From: Saprospiraceae bacterium
Lineage (GTDB): Bacteria > Bacteroidota > Bacteroidia > Chitinophagales > Saprospiraceae
Assembly: GCA_020629315.1 (NCBI GenBank)
Contig: JAHDDO010000001.1
Location: forward strand, 46,730 to 110,729
Direction of reading: 5' to 3'
Length of the DNA stretch: 64,000 bases
Shown here: positions 18,719 to 27,664 of the stretch, in pieces
Numbering within the stretch: position 1 is the first letter of the stretch
Layout of the letters: the number at the start of each line of letters is the position of its first letter
The notes under the pieces: generated by a model
Databases searched by the model: none
Told to the model about the DNA's origin: nothing
The model's input: only the letters and a program-made list of their open reading frames with translations
Translations under genes and position numbers: made by a program

Positions 18719-19396
18719 ATGGTAATTAAAGAACTACAGATCTTTACCGACTCTATTAAAAATGTTGCGGCATTTTACGGAGATCTGCTTGGTTTCAAGG
18801 TACTACAACGGGATGAAGATTCTATTTCTTTTCAAGCAGGAAAGACTGTGTTACGTTTTCTATACAGCCCTCATACAACGCCCTATCATTTTGCATTTAA
18901 TATTCCTAGCAATGCCATAGAAGAAGCTCACATTTTTCTTCAAGGTAAGGTGGATATTTTAAATGATGGCTATACTGAAATCTTTGATTTTGACACCTGG
19001 AATGCACGAGCCATTTACTTCTATGATCAAGATAAAAATATCGTAGAGTGTATCGCACGCAAGAATTTATCTATATATAAGGAAGGACCCTTTAGCATTG
19101 CAGATATCTTGGGTATATCCGAGATGGGAATGCCTGTGGATGATATTCAATCGTATTTTGATCAAATTAAAAACACGCTCGGTTTAGTGCAATACTCAGG
19201 CAATAAAACTAGCTTTTGCGCGCAAGGTACAGAAACAGGCCTTTTTATTTTGATTGACAAGAATAATAGAAAGTGGTTTCCTAAAAATGATAATGCCTTT
19301 GAAGCTAACTTTAAAATGATAGTTTCCATCCAAGGGCAAGACTTTATCATCAAAAATACACCTAACGACTTTTCCATCAAGGACTACAAGAACTAG
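18719..19396 (+). CDS. VOC (glyoxalase/bleomycin-resistance) superfamily protein
   Basis: 225 aa. The first ~120 residues form a VOC module of paired beta-alpha-beta-beta-beta units: QIFTDSIKNVAAFYGDLLGF is the typical opening, and RAIYFYDQDKNIVECIAR the typical closing strand with a potential metal-binding Glu. The second ~100 residues look like another, degenerate VOC module (MGMPVDDIQSYFDQIKNTLG). VOC proteins are metal-dependent lyases, isomerases or dioxygenases, or binding proteins; none of these can be chosen here. It sits 4 bp after lysA and 12 bp before the MBL-fold gene, so it is probably in the same transcript. Confidence 0.8.
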   Translation: MVIKELQIFTDSIKNVAAFYGDLLGFKVLQRDEDSISFQAGKTVLRFLYSPHTTPYHFAFNIPSNAIEEAHIFLQGKVDILNDGYTEIFDFDTWNARAIYFYDQDKNIVECIARKNLSIYKEGPFSIADILGISEMGMPVDDIQSYFDQIKNTLGLVQYSGNKTSFCAQGTETGLFILIDKNNRKWFPKNDNAFEANFKMIVSIQGQDFIIKNTPNDFSIKDYKN

Positions 19397-19408
19397 AATA
19401 CCTTACTT

Positions 19409-20317
19409 ATGAGTACCTACCTTTTTACGCTAAGAACCCTTTGCTTTTGCTTTTGTATTTCAATGTCCTTTATTGCTATATCACAATCTTTTGATGACGT
19501 AGAAATCAAGGCTACTGCCCTTACTGAAGATATATTCATGTTAGAAGGTGCTGGCGGTAATATGGCCCTCTATGTGGGTGATGAAGATGTATTTTTAATT
19601 GACGATCAATTTGCCGAGCTAAGTACAAAGATTCTGTATGCTATCGATAGTTTGTCTGGCGGAAAATCGATAAAATATGTGTGTAACACGCATTGGCATG
19701 GGGACCATACTGGTGGCAACGAAAACCTCTCTAAACAAGGAGCTACTATCATAGCCCATACCAATGTCTACGAACGCATGAGCACTCGCCAATTTAGAGG
19801 TATGGGTCGATTTCAAGAAGCGTCACCGCCGGCCGCTTTGCCGGATCTAAGCTTTGATGATCAAATGACCATTCATATTGACACGCTAGAAAAGGTTCAT
19901 CTTCAACATGTACACAATGCGCATACAGATGGAGATGTACTCATTTTTTTTAAAGAACATAATGTATTGCATATGGGTGATATCTTTTTCCATAAGAGAT
20001 ATCCCTTTATAGATCTTAATTCTAATGGACAGATTATCGGCTATATCAATGCCGTAGAAAAGGGGCTCGCTTTAGCAGACAATAATACCCAGATAATACC
20101 TGGTCATGGCCCGCTAGCCACAAAAGAGGATTTGTATGCGTATCATGCTATGCTGACCGATATAACTTTTAAAGTAAATAAAAGGAAGGCTGCAGGAGAA
20201 GATCTAATCACTATTCAAGAAGCAGGAATTACCGTGGATTATGATGAAGAATATACTTGGAACTTTATTGACAGTGATACATTTATTTCCTTCATTTATA
20301 ATTCATTGCCTGAGTAG
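19409..20317 (+). CDS. Secreted metallo-beta-lactamase-fold hydrolase
   Basis: 302 aa. An N-terminal hydrophobic stretch (residues ~7-25, ending near AISQ) is a signal peptide, so a periplasmic or exported enzyme is predicted. The zinc motif HxHxDH is present as THWHGDHTGG (His95, His97, Asp99, His100). Downstream metal ligands appear as HVHNAHTDGD, HMGDIFF and IPGHGP. The arrangement resembles subclass B1-like or quinoprotein-relay MBL proteins in Bacteroidota. Substrate unknown; beta-lactamase activity cannot be assumed. Located 50 bp before yjbQ. Confidence 0.85.
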   Translation: MSTYLFTLRTLCFCFCISMSFIAISQSFDDVEIKATALTEDIFMLEGAGGNMALYVGDEDVFLIDDQFAELSTKILYAIDSLSGGKSIKYVCNTHWHGDHTGGNENLSKQGATIIAHTNVYERMSTRQFRGMGRFQEASPPAALPDLSFDDQMTIHIDTLEKVHLQHVHNAHTDGDVLIFFKEHNVLHMGDIFFHKRYPFIDLNSNGQIIGYINAVEKGLALADNNTQIIPGHGPLATKEDLYAYHAMLTDITFKVNKRKAAGEDLITIQEAGITVDYDEEYTWNFIDSDTFISFIYNSLPE

Positions 20318-20367
20318 GAATCAATCTATTGCAGTAGGCGTTATAGCTTCGAACTGAATATACTATA

Positions 20368-20778
20368 ATGGTTACCCATATTGCACACACGCTAGCCGCT
20401 AGGTCTCGTGGATTTCATTTGATTACGGAAGAAATTCTTGCTGTTGCTGGCTCACTACCAAGCACTGGAATACTACATGTTTTTATCAAACATACATCGG
20501 CAGGCTTATGTGTTAATGAAAATGCTGATCCTGATGTTTTACATGACTTTGAATTATATTTTAATAGACTAGCTCCTGAGCACATGGAAGGTATGAAGCA
20601 CACCATCGAAGGTCCTGATGACATGCCTGCACATATTAAAGCTGTACTTACAGGAAACCATATCAGCCTCCCAATTGTGAATGGGCGTTTGGATTTAGGT
20701 ACATGGCAAGGTATCTACCTATGTGAATGTAGGAATCGTGCAAACCCTAGAAAATTACTGATTAGCATCTACAGCTAA
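20368..20778 (+). CDS. yjbQ: YjbQ/UPF0047 family protein
   Basis: 136-aa single-domain protein. Family-defining segments are all present: HTSAGLCVNENADPDV, a central DDMPAHIKAVLTG and LPIVNGRLDLGTWQGIYLCE. The His/Asp/Cys residues form a metal-binding pocket in solved members. Some homologues show thiamine-phosphate synthase activity in vitro, but the physiological role is not settled. It ends the nine-gene plus-strand run and its stop codon abuts the stop of the LamG gene on the other strand, with no gap. Confidence 0.9.
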   Translation: MVTHIAHTLAARSRGFHLITEEILAVAGSLPSTGILHVFIKHTSAGLCVNENADPDVLHDFELYFNRLAPEHMEGMKHTIEGPDDMPAHIKAVLTGNHISLPIVNGRLDLGTWQGIYLCECRNRANPRKLLISIYS

Positions 20779-21732
20779 TTATTGCTTTATAAACTGGGCT
20801 TTCTGTTTTACTTTTCCATCTTCAAATAGTAGAGCAGTGTAGTGTCCTTGTACAAGCTTTGATAGCTCTAGCCTTTCTTGTGCTTTTCCCTTCATCACAA
20901 GAGTACCTGCACTATCATATATTCTGAATGTACAAGAAGGACATTGGACCACCCCATCCAAATGTATATAGTTATCCGATGGATTCGGAAATACCGTAAT
21001 ATTTGGTAGCTCTGACCACTCATCCAATCGACTCAGTGTCCTATTATAGATATCACCAATTTCTTCAGCAGAAAGCGCTCGCTCATAAATAAGAAGCTCA
21101 TCAACCAAACCATTAAAAGTGTGATCTGAGAAAAAATCCGATTGCAGTCCAATTAAAAATGGAGATTGACTAGGAGGCAGCGCTTCATCAAATAGCATTT
21201 CACTAGACAGGGCCCCATCGATAAATAACTGAATAGAATTGCTATCCACCTGGGCTGTAATATGTTGCCATACCTCTGGCACTAAACTTTCTGCATGTTC
21301 CAAGATGTTCCCTGATACCAGATTAGGGTTAAAACGGACTACCTGTTCATAGGGATTGACGCCAATATAAATACCGCCAACGCCAAAGCCAGACCAATTA
21401 TTTACTAGTGCTGTCCAATCCGTTATACTCTCATTAGGATATACCCAAAAGCTAATACTAAAGTCATTATTCTGTCCACTGAAATCAAAATCTGTAGGTT
21501 CAATCGTCCCGAAATACCCTCCATTTAAGTCAATGGCTTCAATAGCTTGACCAAATCGATCATCCGCTCTGAGGAAATCATTCATGTAATTATCAAAGTG
21601 CTTTTCATTACCACTTTGATCAGTGATCCCGCCATTATAGAATTCATAATACGCTACTAGTCCTTCCGTTGGGATCTGAGCGTAAATCGATGAAAAAAGG
21701 AACAGAAAAAGGTTTAGGTACACGTATTTCAT
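20779..21732 (-). CDS. Secreted LamG-domain protein with T9SS type A signal
   Basis: 317 aa. Signal peptide at residues 1-18 (MKYVYLNLFLFLFSSIYA). A LamG/concanavalin-A-like jelly roll follows at ~20-225, with FSISFWVYPNES, WQHITAQVDSN and FNGLVDELLIYERALSAEEI, the standard strands of this fold. The last ~75 residues are a T9SS type A sorting domain (ITVFPNPSDNYIHLDG ... GHYTALLFEDGKVKQKAQFIKQ). Such domains are recognised by the T9SS and removed on attachment to the surface. Sugar or protein binding is inferred. It lies downstream of the 1926-aa gene but is separated from it by a strong terminator. Confidence 0.9.
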   Translation of the reverse strand: MKYVYLNLFLFLFSSIYAQIPTEGLVAYYEFYNGGITDQSGNEKHFDNYMNDFLRADDRFGQAIEAIDLNGGYFGTIEPTDFDFSGQNNDFSISFWVYPNESITDWTALVNNWSGFGVGGIYIGVNPYEQVVRFNPNLVSGNILEHAESLVPEVWQHITAQVDSNSIQLFIDGALSSEMLFDEALPPSQSPFLIGLQSDFFSDHTFNGLVDELLIYERALSAEEIGDIYNRTLSRLDEWSELPNITVFPNPSDNYIHLDGVVQCPSCTFRIYDSAGTLVMKGKAQERLELSKLVQGHYTALLFEDGKVKQKAQFIKQ

Positions 21733-21758
21733 ACTTCAGAATTTACCTTAAAATAAAA

Positions 21759-21786
21759 AAGAGCTTGCAAAAATTCGCAAGCTCTT
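21759..21786 (-). terminator. Intrinsic terminator of the 1926-aa gene
   Basis: Arms 21777-21786 and 21759-21768 form a perfect 10-bp stem (AAGAGCTTGC / GCAAGCTCTT) with an 8-nt loop. On the minus strand it is followed by TTTTTATTTT, 22 bp after the stop at 21808. Confidence 0.92.
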
Positions 21787-21807
21787 AGTATTTCCTTTTT
21801 ATTTCGG

Positions 21808-24800
21808 CTATTGAACCTTCGTGATTTTACTGGTTTGATATACCTTCCCAGAGCTGAATTTCACAATGTAATTTCCTGCCGCTAGGTCCGTTAGGGGTAT
21901 CGTTATTTTACGAGGATCCGTCTTTTTAGCAGATACCGCATGTAGCACTTTTCCATGAATATCCACCACACTAATTTCGCAATAGTCGCCTGGAATCTCT
22001 TGAAGATCGACGATGATATAATCATTAGCTGGATTAGGCATAAGCGTGTATAACAACTTCCCTTGCTTAATACCAACCTCAGGATCTTCCTCGCCAGGCC
22101 CTGCTCCATCTCCACAATCATCTCCGGTCAATCTTTCTATTTCTACATAGTTAGCAGACAATGCAGAGCAACCTATTGCCAAGGATGAGCTCGATAAGTC
22201 ATCCCCTACCTCAATGTCCAAAGTTCCAATATAAGCTACGCCCCATACTCGACAAAAACCAGCATCTGCCCCTTCAACATCTAGTGTATTATCCGGTAAT
22301 ACACCTAAGACAATATTGCTATCATCCGTAACTACAAAGGCATAATCACTACTCTCATTCGTAGACTCAAACACCAAAATATCAGATGTTCCATCGTCAA
22401 CACAAACCGTGGTACTTTCACTACCATCGATTAGACTGACTTGGCCGGCAGACATTTTGTTCGAGCAGCTAGCCACTAATTCTAATTCATCTATATCCCA
22501 AGCCGTAGCTTGCGCTAAACTTCCAATTAAACAGTATCCTAATAACTCAAAACTAAATTCAGTGACCTCATCAACTGTAAAAGCAGGAACATCAGAAAAA
22601 TCAAATATCTCCAGTGAATAATCAGGACCCGTTTCTATTCCAGTCTGTTTGTATACTTCTGTACCATTGGCCAAAACTCTAATACCATAAAGGGTTGGGT
22701 AATTATTGTTTCCAGTCGCCCCATTTAACCATTCAAATTGCTCAGGGGCTCTTTCGAAGAAGCTCAATTCTGAAATGTGTGCAACACCACTAATACCAGG
22801 CGTCACTACCACTGAAAAGCGCAAGGCATAATCACTATCATTCTGGAAGCTACAACTATTCAATGAGCTCACACAAATAGCCGGTGTTTCCTGGATACCT
22901 GGGGTACATGAATGTTTGAAGTTTTGCGGATCGTTTCTAAATACAACATTGCTACTCACCTCAAAACTGGCACAATCCTCCATGTTAGAAATGATAGGCG
23001 TAAACTCTGAATAGTCACAATGCTCATTCTCCTGTGTATCCGCATTACAATCATTAAAATTGAAGTAAACAAAAGACTCTCCTTCCCCTTCGGCTTCCAC
23101 TCTATTTACAATGATCAAATTCGAAAGATCATAACAACCTTCTAAATCAAATAATGAACCACCCACTTCGAGGTTTTCGATATCATAATAACTAACGTGC
23201 CCCACTAAACAAGTACCTGGATCTGTACCTTCAAAATCAAAAGGTGGGCTATCTGGCAATTCAAGAATAACCCCATCTCCATTCGTAATAAACCAGCTCA
23301 TTTCTGGTCCTTGGGCACCTGATAGATTCACATCGAATACATCGGAAATGCAATCTCCTGTACAAATAGTAATCTCTTCACTACCATCTTCTAACGATAG
23401 CACGCCCCCATCAGGTGCTTCGATAATAATCGTTATTGGGTTTGATAGTTCAAAACATCCAGACAAATCAGCCGCAGAAGATCCAAGACTGAATCCAGAT
23501 GGCAATTCATTATAACTAATACTCCAAATCTGGTAGACTGGATCATTACCAAGAGCATTTATATCAAAGGTATTTGAGGAACTGATCACAATAATTTCAC
23601 CTGTCGGATCAGTAACTAAATAGCGCTGGTTTTCCCCTTTAGCTTCTTCTACATTTACCGTCACAAAATTAGGTGTCCCGTTAAAACAAATATCCGTGTT
23701 ATCATTCGTACTTAGGAATCCGCCTTCAACACATTCTCTAGTTACCGTAAATGGGTCTGATACCGCGTAACAACCTTCAAGATCTTCTAGATCACCACCC
23801 ACTTCTAATCCATCGAGGTCTGTAAAGCTGACATTCCAAATATCAAAGTTAGTACCTGATCCAGTGGTAGGAATAATAACAGGTAGGTCATCATAGATCG
23901 CTATAATTTCGCCTGTAATTTCGGTTACGACAAAGTTAGTATTACCCTTTGCGCCTTCTAATGCCACATCAATTATAATGCCTTCACCCGTTTCACAATA
24001 GATAAGTTCTGGACCACTTAATGAGCCTGGATCTACACATTGACGTTCGATAGCAATCGGATCTGATAAATCAAAACATCCTACTATATCATTGGCATCA
24101 GCTCCGATTTCAACACCGCCTAAAATACCTTCGTAAGATATATGCCAGACTAAACAAATGCCGTCCCCTGCTCCACTAAAGTCTATCGGAGTACTGGCCG
24201 GCAGTCCTAGAATGATTCCATTTTCATCAGTTACAATCCACGCAGATTCTGATCCTACATTTTCTGACACACTAAAATCTACTATATCAGATTCATCATC
24301 ATCACCTAGACAAAGGACGGTTGGTCCTGGCGTAGAAATCTGTCCACCATCAACTTCTAAATAACTAAATGTGATGCCATTAGAAAGATCGAAGCAGCCC
24401 TCTAGGTCCGACACATTTTCGCCTTCAAGCAAGCCTGAAAGGCCATCCGTATAAGAAATGTTCCATACGGTATAATTCAACTCATCTTCGGGTAGAATGA
24501 AAGAATCCGTATTCGATACAAGTATTATGTCTCCTTCATCGTTCGTTAGCACTAATCGCTGATTATCTCCTTTAGCGCCAGATGTATTGGTTTGGATGGT
24601 GTATTCACTACCATCTAGACAATAGAATAATGGGTCGTTAGAACTGATTGATCCACCATCTACGCAATTCCGGGTTACAGATACCGGATTAGAAAGATCA
24701 AAACAGCCTGCTAATTGACTGGCATTATTACCGACAGCCAAACCTTCTATTTCATCATTATAACTAAGATGCCAGACTAAGCATACCCCCGCTCCTGCGT

Positions 24801-27588
24801 CACTAAAGTCAAATGGCGGTACTACTGGCAATCCCAATATATTTCCATTATCGTCTGTAATGACCCATTGGGACGTTTCACCAAAAGTATTAGACACAGA
24901 AAAGTTAACTAGATCTTGTTCATTTGCATCACCTAAGCATATATCCGTAGGGCTTAGTGCGACAACTTCACCACCATCTACATATTCAATATCCACCACT
25001 CTTGGCTCAGATAAAACATAGCAACCTACAAGATCATCAATATTTTCTCCTTCCGTTAAACCGATAATACCTTCTGTATTGCTAATATGTACTATTTCAA
25101 AACTTTGATCTTGACTATTAGAAGGGATCGTAAACTGACCCGTTTCTTGAATCTGGATAATAAGCCCTTCTTCATTTAGTAAGGTCCAATGTCCTTCATC
25201 GCCTTTTTGACCATCTACGGTCATAGTAATCGACATTGTTTGGCCTAAATCACAAATGGTGGTATCTGTAGCCGGTATCAATTGGCCGGGCGCTACACAG
25301 TTTCGTACGATGGCTACAGGATTAGAGAGATCAAAACAGCCTGCTAAATCCCCAGCATTAGCTCCAGCTTCTAGCCCAATAATGCTTTCATAGCTTAGGT
25401 GCCAAATCAGACAAGTACCGGGTCCTGCTCCTGATAAATCGAAAGGAGGAGAGGCAGGCAATCCTAAAATGGTCCCATCTTCATCTGTAATCACCCATGC
25501 TGACTCTGAACCTTCCTGGCCCATCAAGCTGACACTCACTGTGCCCTCTGATCCATCACCTATGCATATTTCTGATTGCGGACTAGACAGTTCTCCACCT
25601 TCAACCAATAGCTTCTCTATGGTAAGGACATTGGACAAAGCAAAACAACCGGATAAATCAGAAAGCGTATTCCCTAGAGTGAGTCCTTCAATCTCAATGT
25701 AAACCAGATGTATAATGCTACATTCTTCCGCATCATAATTCGATACATCAAATAAATTTGACGATTGTATATCCAATATCTCCTGATTCTCATCGACAAC
25801 TAAAAATGTGTTATTATCTCCTTCGAAGTTCGAGGCCGTTACCGTTACTATATCTGTCTCATTCCCACCGATACACACCTCTGCAATGTCAGAAGATATT
25901 TCAGCCGGAGTAACCCCGTTTCTAATCACACGGATAGGATCGGAAAGTGAAAAACAACCTTCCAGATCATCAATATTTTCTAGACCTGAAAGATCTCCTA
26001 CTTCATCTTGATAGGCTAAATGATAGATAAAACATACGCCATCCCCTGCCCCTTCAAAATCAAAAGGTGGTACAGCATCAAATGCGATAACCCCGCCAAA
26101 AGCATTGGTTATAATCCAAGCAAAATTCTCACCCAGATTAAATAGTACATCTACATCCACAAGGTCTGCTACACCATCTGTCACACAAAACTCTGTCGGA
26201 TCTTCAGTGCTAATTTCGCCTGAAGCCACTTCTTCTCGTACTACTTCAATAGGGTTAGATAAAGCATGACAACCCACTAGATCATCGATATGCGCACCAA
26301 AGGTTCCTCCTTCTAAGGTTCCAAACCAACTGACGTGCCATATCTGGCAAATACCCACCCCGGCTTCTTCAAAATCAAAAGGCGCTTGCGCATCAAAGAT
26401 CAATATGTTACCAATGCCATCCGTTATAACCCATGCATTGTTATCTCCATTATTACCTTCTAAGCTAACATTGATTATATCTTCCGTTTCATCACCAGAA
26501 CAAATAAAGGTATTATCCTCTGTACTTATTTCACCACCTAAAATCTCTGTTCGCTCTACTGCAATAGCATTGGACAAATCAAAACAACCTTCTATAGTAT
26601 CTAAATCAACGCCTGGTTCTAATTGCGTAAACAGTGAGGAATAACTGATATGATAAATCAAGCACGTACCCCCACCAGCACCTTCAAAATCAAAAGGAGG
26701 TTCGCTAGGCACAGCTAAAATTTGTTTGTTCTCATCGGTAATTACCCATGCTGAAAAATCACCAAAGTCACCACCCAAGTTTACATCAACTAGGTCTGGC
26801 TCGCCGTCACCCGTACACACACTTAGTGGGTCTTCGGTCTCGATACTTCCTCCCTCTACTAGGCAAAAGTCACAGCAAGAAAGGACTGTTATTTCATCAA
26901 TATCCCAAGCAGTTGCTTTACCCCAATTTTCGGCCAAACAGTAGCCTAAAAGTTGAAATTGGAAGTCTGTGGTTTCAGTAACACTAAACGCTGGGTTATC
27001 ACTAAAATCAAAACACTCCAAGGTCCAATCGGTAGTCGTAGGAATATCTTCTTGTAAGAACACTTCTTGTCCATTTGCCAACACTCGCAATCCATATAAG
27101 GTAGGATAATTATTATCATCTGATGCCCCATTCACCCATTCGAAAATTTCGGGTGCTTTTTCGTAAAACTCAAGGCCACTAAGGCTAGCTACCTGACCGT
27201 TTTCAGGTGATACGCGCACATCGAAATACAATGTCCGGCTGTGCTCTGGTGTAAAAGTACAGGTGTCCGCCGATGAGATACACATCGCTAAAGAATCAAA
27301 ACCTGGTGTACATGAGTGTTTACTCAGATACGGGTTTTCACGATACAAATGACCGCCTAAAACTTCAAAATTGGCACAATCGGAGCCCATAGGATAACTA
27401 GCCGTAAATTCACTGTAATCATGGTCATTAACCCCTGCAATGGCTTCGCAGGCATCTAAACTAAAATGAATAACTTCTAATGGGTTTTCGCAAGCCGGTC
27501 CTTGGCTAGCTGTAGTAGTTGAAGTAGGGTTTGCCATTGCCCCAACGCAGAGCAAGGCCCAAATGAGCATTGTAAAAATTCGTTTCAT
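21808..27588 (-). CDS. Giant bookended-repeat secreted protein 1 (1926 aa, T9SS type A)
   Basis: I do not recognise a named family for the repeat. Signal peptide at residues 1-19. Residues ~30-240 form an uncharacterised domain (here 'A') with DYSEF, KHSCTPG, NNYPTLYG and ATAWDIDE. Twelve tandem repeats of about 104 aa follow (~240-1495), with consensus ISTxDP...C..., AWVITDExGxILGLP, PPFDFxGAGxGxCLIWHLSY and DLxGCFDLSNPI. A second A domain lies at ~1500-1707, then a thirteenth repeat, then a T9SS type A sorting domain (LMPNPANDYIIVDL ... GNYIVKFSSGKV). Repeats 5-10 alternate between GxC-containing and GxC-lacking types, the latter preceded by a linker Cys. Extracellular, probably disulfide-stabilised rod, inferred. 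Paralogue of the next upstream gene. Confidence 0.88.
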   Translation of the reverse strand: MKRIFTMLIWALLCVGAMANPTSTTTASQGPACENPLEVIHFSLDACEAIAGVNDHDYSEFTASYPMGSDCANFEVLGGHLYRENPYLSKHSCTPGFDSLAMCISSADTCTFTPEHSRTLYFDVRVSPENGQVASLSGLEFYEKAPEIFEWVNGASDDNNYPTLYGLRVLANGQEVFLQEDIPTTTDWTLECFDFSDNPAFSVTETTDFQFQLLGYCLAENWGKATAWDIDEITVLSCCDFCLVEGGSIETEDPLSVCTGDGEPDLVDVNLGGDFGDFSAWVITDENKQILAVPSEPPFDFEGAGGGTCLIYHISYSSLFTQLEPGVDLDTIEGCFDLSNAIAVERTEILGGEISTEDNTFICSGDETEDIINVSLEGNNGDNNAWVITDGIGNILIFDAQAPFDFEEAGVGICQIWHVSWFGTLEGGTFGAHIDDLVGCHALSNPIEVVREEVASGEISTEDPTEFCVTDGVADLVDVDVLFNLGENFAWIITNAFGGVIAFDAVPPFDFEGAGDGVCFIYHLAYQDEVGDLSGLENIDDLEGCFSLSDPIRVIRNGVTPAEISSDIAEVCIGGNETDIVTVTASNFEGDNNTFLVVDENQEILDIQSSNLFDVSNYDAEECSIIHLVYIEIEGLTLGNTLSDLSGCFALSNVLTIEKLLVEGGELSSPQSEICIGDGSEGTVSVSLMGQEGSESAWVITDEDGTILGLPASPPFDLSGAGPGTCLIWHLSYESIIGLEAGANAGDLAGCFDLSNPVAIVRNCVAPGQLIPATDTTICDLGQTMSITMTVDGQKGDEGHWTLLNEEGLIIQIQETGQFTIPSNSQDQSFEIVHISNTEGIIGLTEGENIDDLVGCYVLSEPRVVDIEYVDGGEVVALSPTDICLGDANEQDLVNFSVSNTFGETSQWVITDDNGNILGLPVVPPFDFSDAGAGVCLVWHLSYNDEIEGLAVGNNASQLAGCFDLSNPVSVTRNCVDGGSISSNDPLFYCLDGSEYTIQTNTSGAKGDNQRLVLTNDEGDIILVSNTDSFILPEDELNYTVWNISYTDGLSGLLEGENVSDLEGCFDLSNGITFSYLEVDGGQISTPGPTVLCLGDDDESDIVDFSVSENVGSESAWIVTDENGIILGLPASTPIDFSGAGDGICLVWHISYEGILGGVEIGADANDIVGCFDLSDPIAIERQCVDPGSLSGPELIYCETGEGIIIDVALEGAKGNTNFVVTEITGEIIAIYDDLPVIIPTTGSGTNFDIWNVSFTDLDGLEVGGDLEDLEGCYAVSDPFTVTRECVEGGFLSTNDNTDICFNGTPNFVTVNVEEAKGENQRYLVTDPTGEIIVISSSNTFDINALGNDPVYQIWSISYNELPSGFSLGSSAADLSGCFELSNPITIIIEAPDGGVLSLEDGSEEITICTGDCISDVFDVNLSGAQGPEMSWFITNGDGVILELPDSPPFDFEGTDPGTCLVGHVSYYDIENLEVGGSLFDLEGCYDLSNLIIVNRVEAEGEGESFVYFNFNDCNADTQENEHCDYSEFTPIISNMEDCASFEVSSNVVFRNDPQNFKHSCTPGIQETPAICVSSLNSCSFQNDSDYALRFSVVVTPGISGVAHISELSFFERAPEQFEWLNGATGNNNYPTLYGIRVLANGTEVYKQTGIETGPDYSLEIFDFSDVPAFTVDEVTEFSFELLGYCLIGSLAQATAWDIDELELVASCSNKMSAGQVSLIDGSESTTVCVDDGTSDILVFESTNESSDYAFVVTDDSNIVLGVLPDNTLDVEGADAGFCRVWGVAYIGTLDIEVGDDLSSSSLAIGCSALSANYVEIERLTGDDCGDGAGPGEEDPEVGIKQGKLLYTLMPNPANDYIIVDLQEIPGDYCEISVVDIHGKVLHAVSAKKTDPRKITIPLTDLAAGNYIVKFSSGKVYQTSKITKVQ
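23080..26870 (-). repeat. Array of 12 ~104-aa repeats in giant protein 1
   Basis: Twelve tandem coding units of roughly 312 bp. Each ends in a GCxxLSN/GCYxxS motif followed by a short linker and GG/PG. Units 1-5, 7, 9 and 12 have Cys in the GxC/EC position. Units 6, 8, 10 and 11 lack it and instead follow a linker ending CV. Confidence 0.85.
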
Positions 27589-27602
27589 GTAAAATCATTT
27601 AG

Positions 27603-27631
27603 CCGGCTTCTTCTGGTTAGGAAGAAGCCGG
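27603..27631 (-). terminator. Hairpin terminator between the two giant genes
   Basis: Perfect 11-bp G+C-rich stem, CCGGCTTCTTC (27603-27613) with GAAGAAGCCGG (27621-27631), and a 7-nt loop, 33 bp downstream of the 2115-aa gene's stop. The minus-strand tail (AAATGATTTT) is a weak T tract, so termination may be partial, allowing some read-through into the 1926-aa gene. Confidence 0.65.
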
Positions 27632-27664
27632 TTAATTATTTGAGGTCTTGTGTAAAGAGACCTT

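Noticed and set aside
19409-20317. True beta-lactamase
   Set aside because: The zinc motif is shared by many MBL-fold enzymes; nothing else in the sequence points to beta-lactam hydrolysis.
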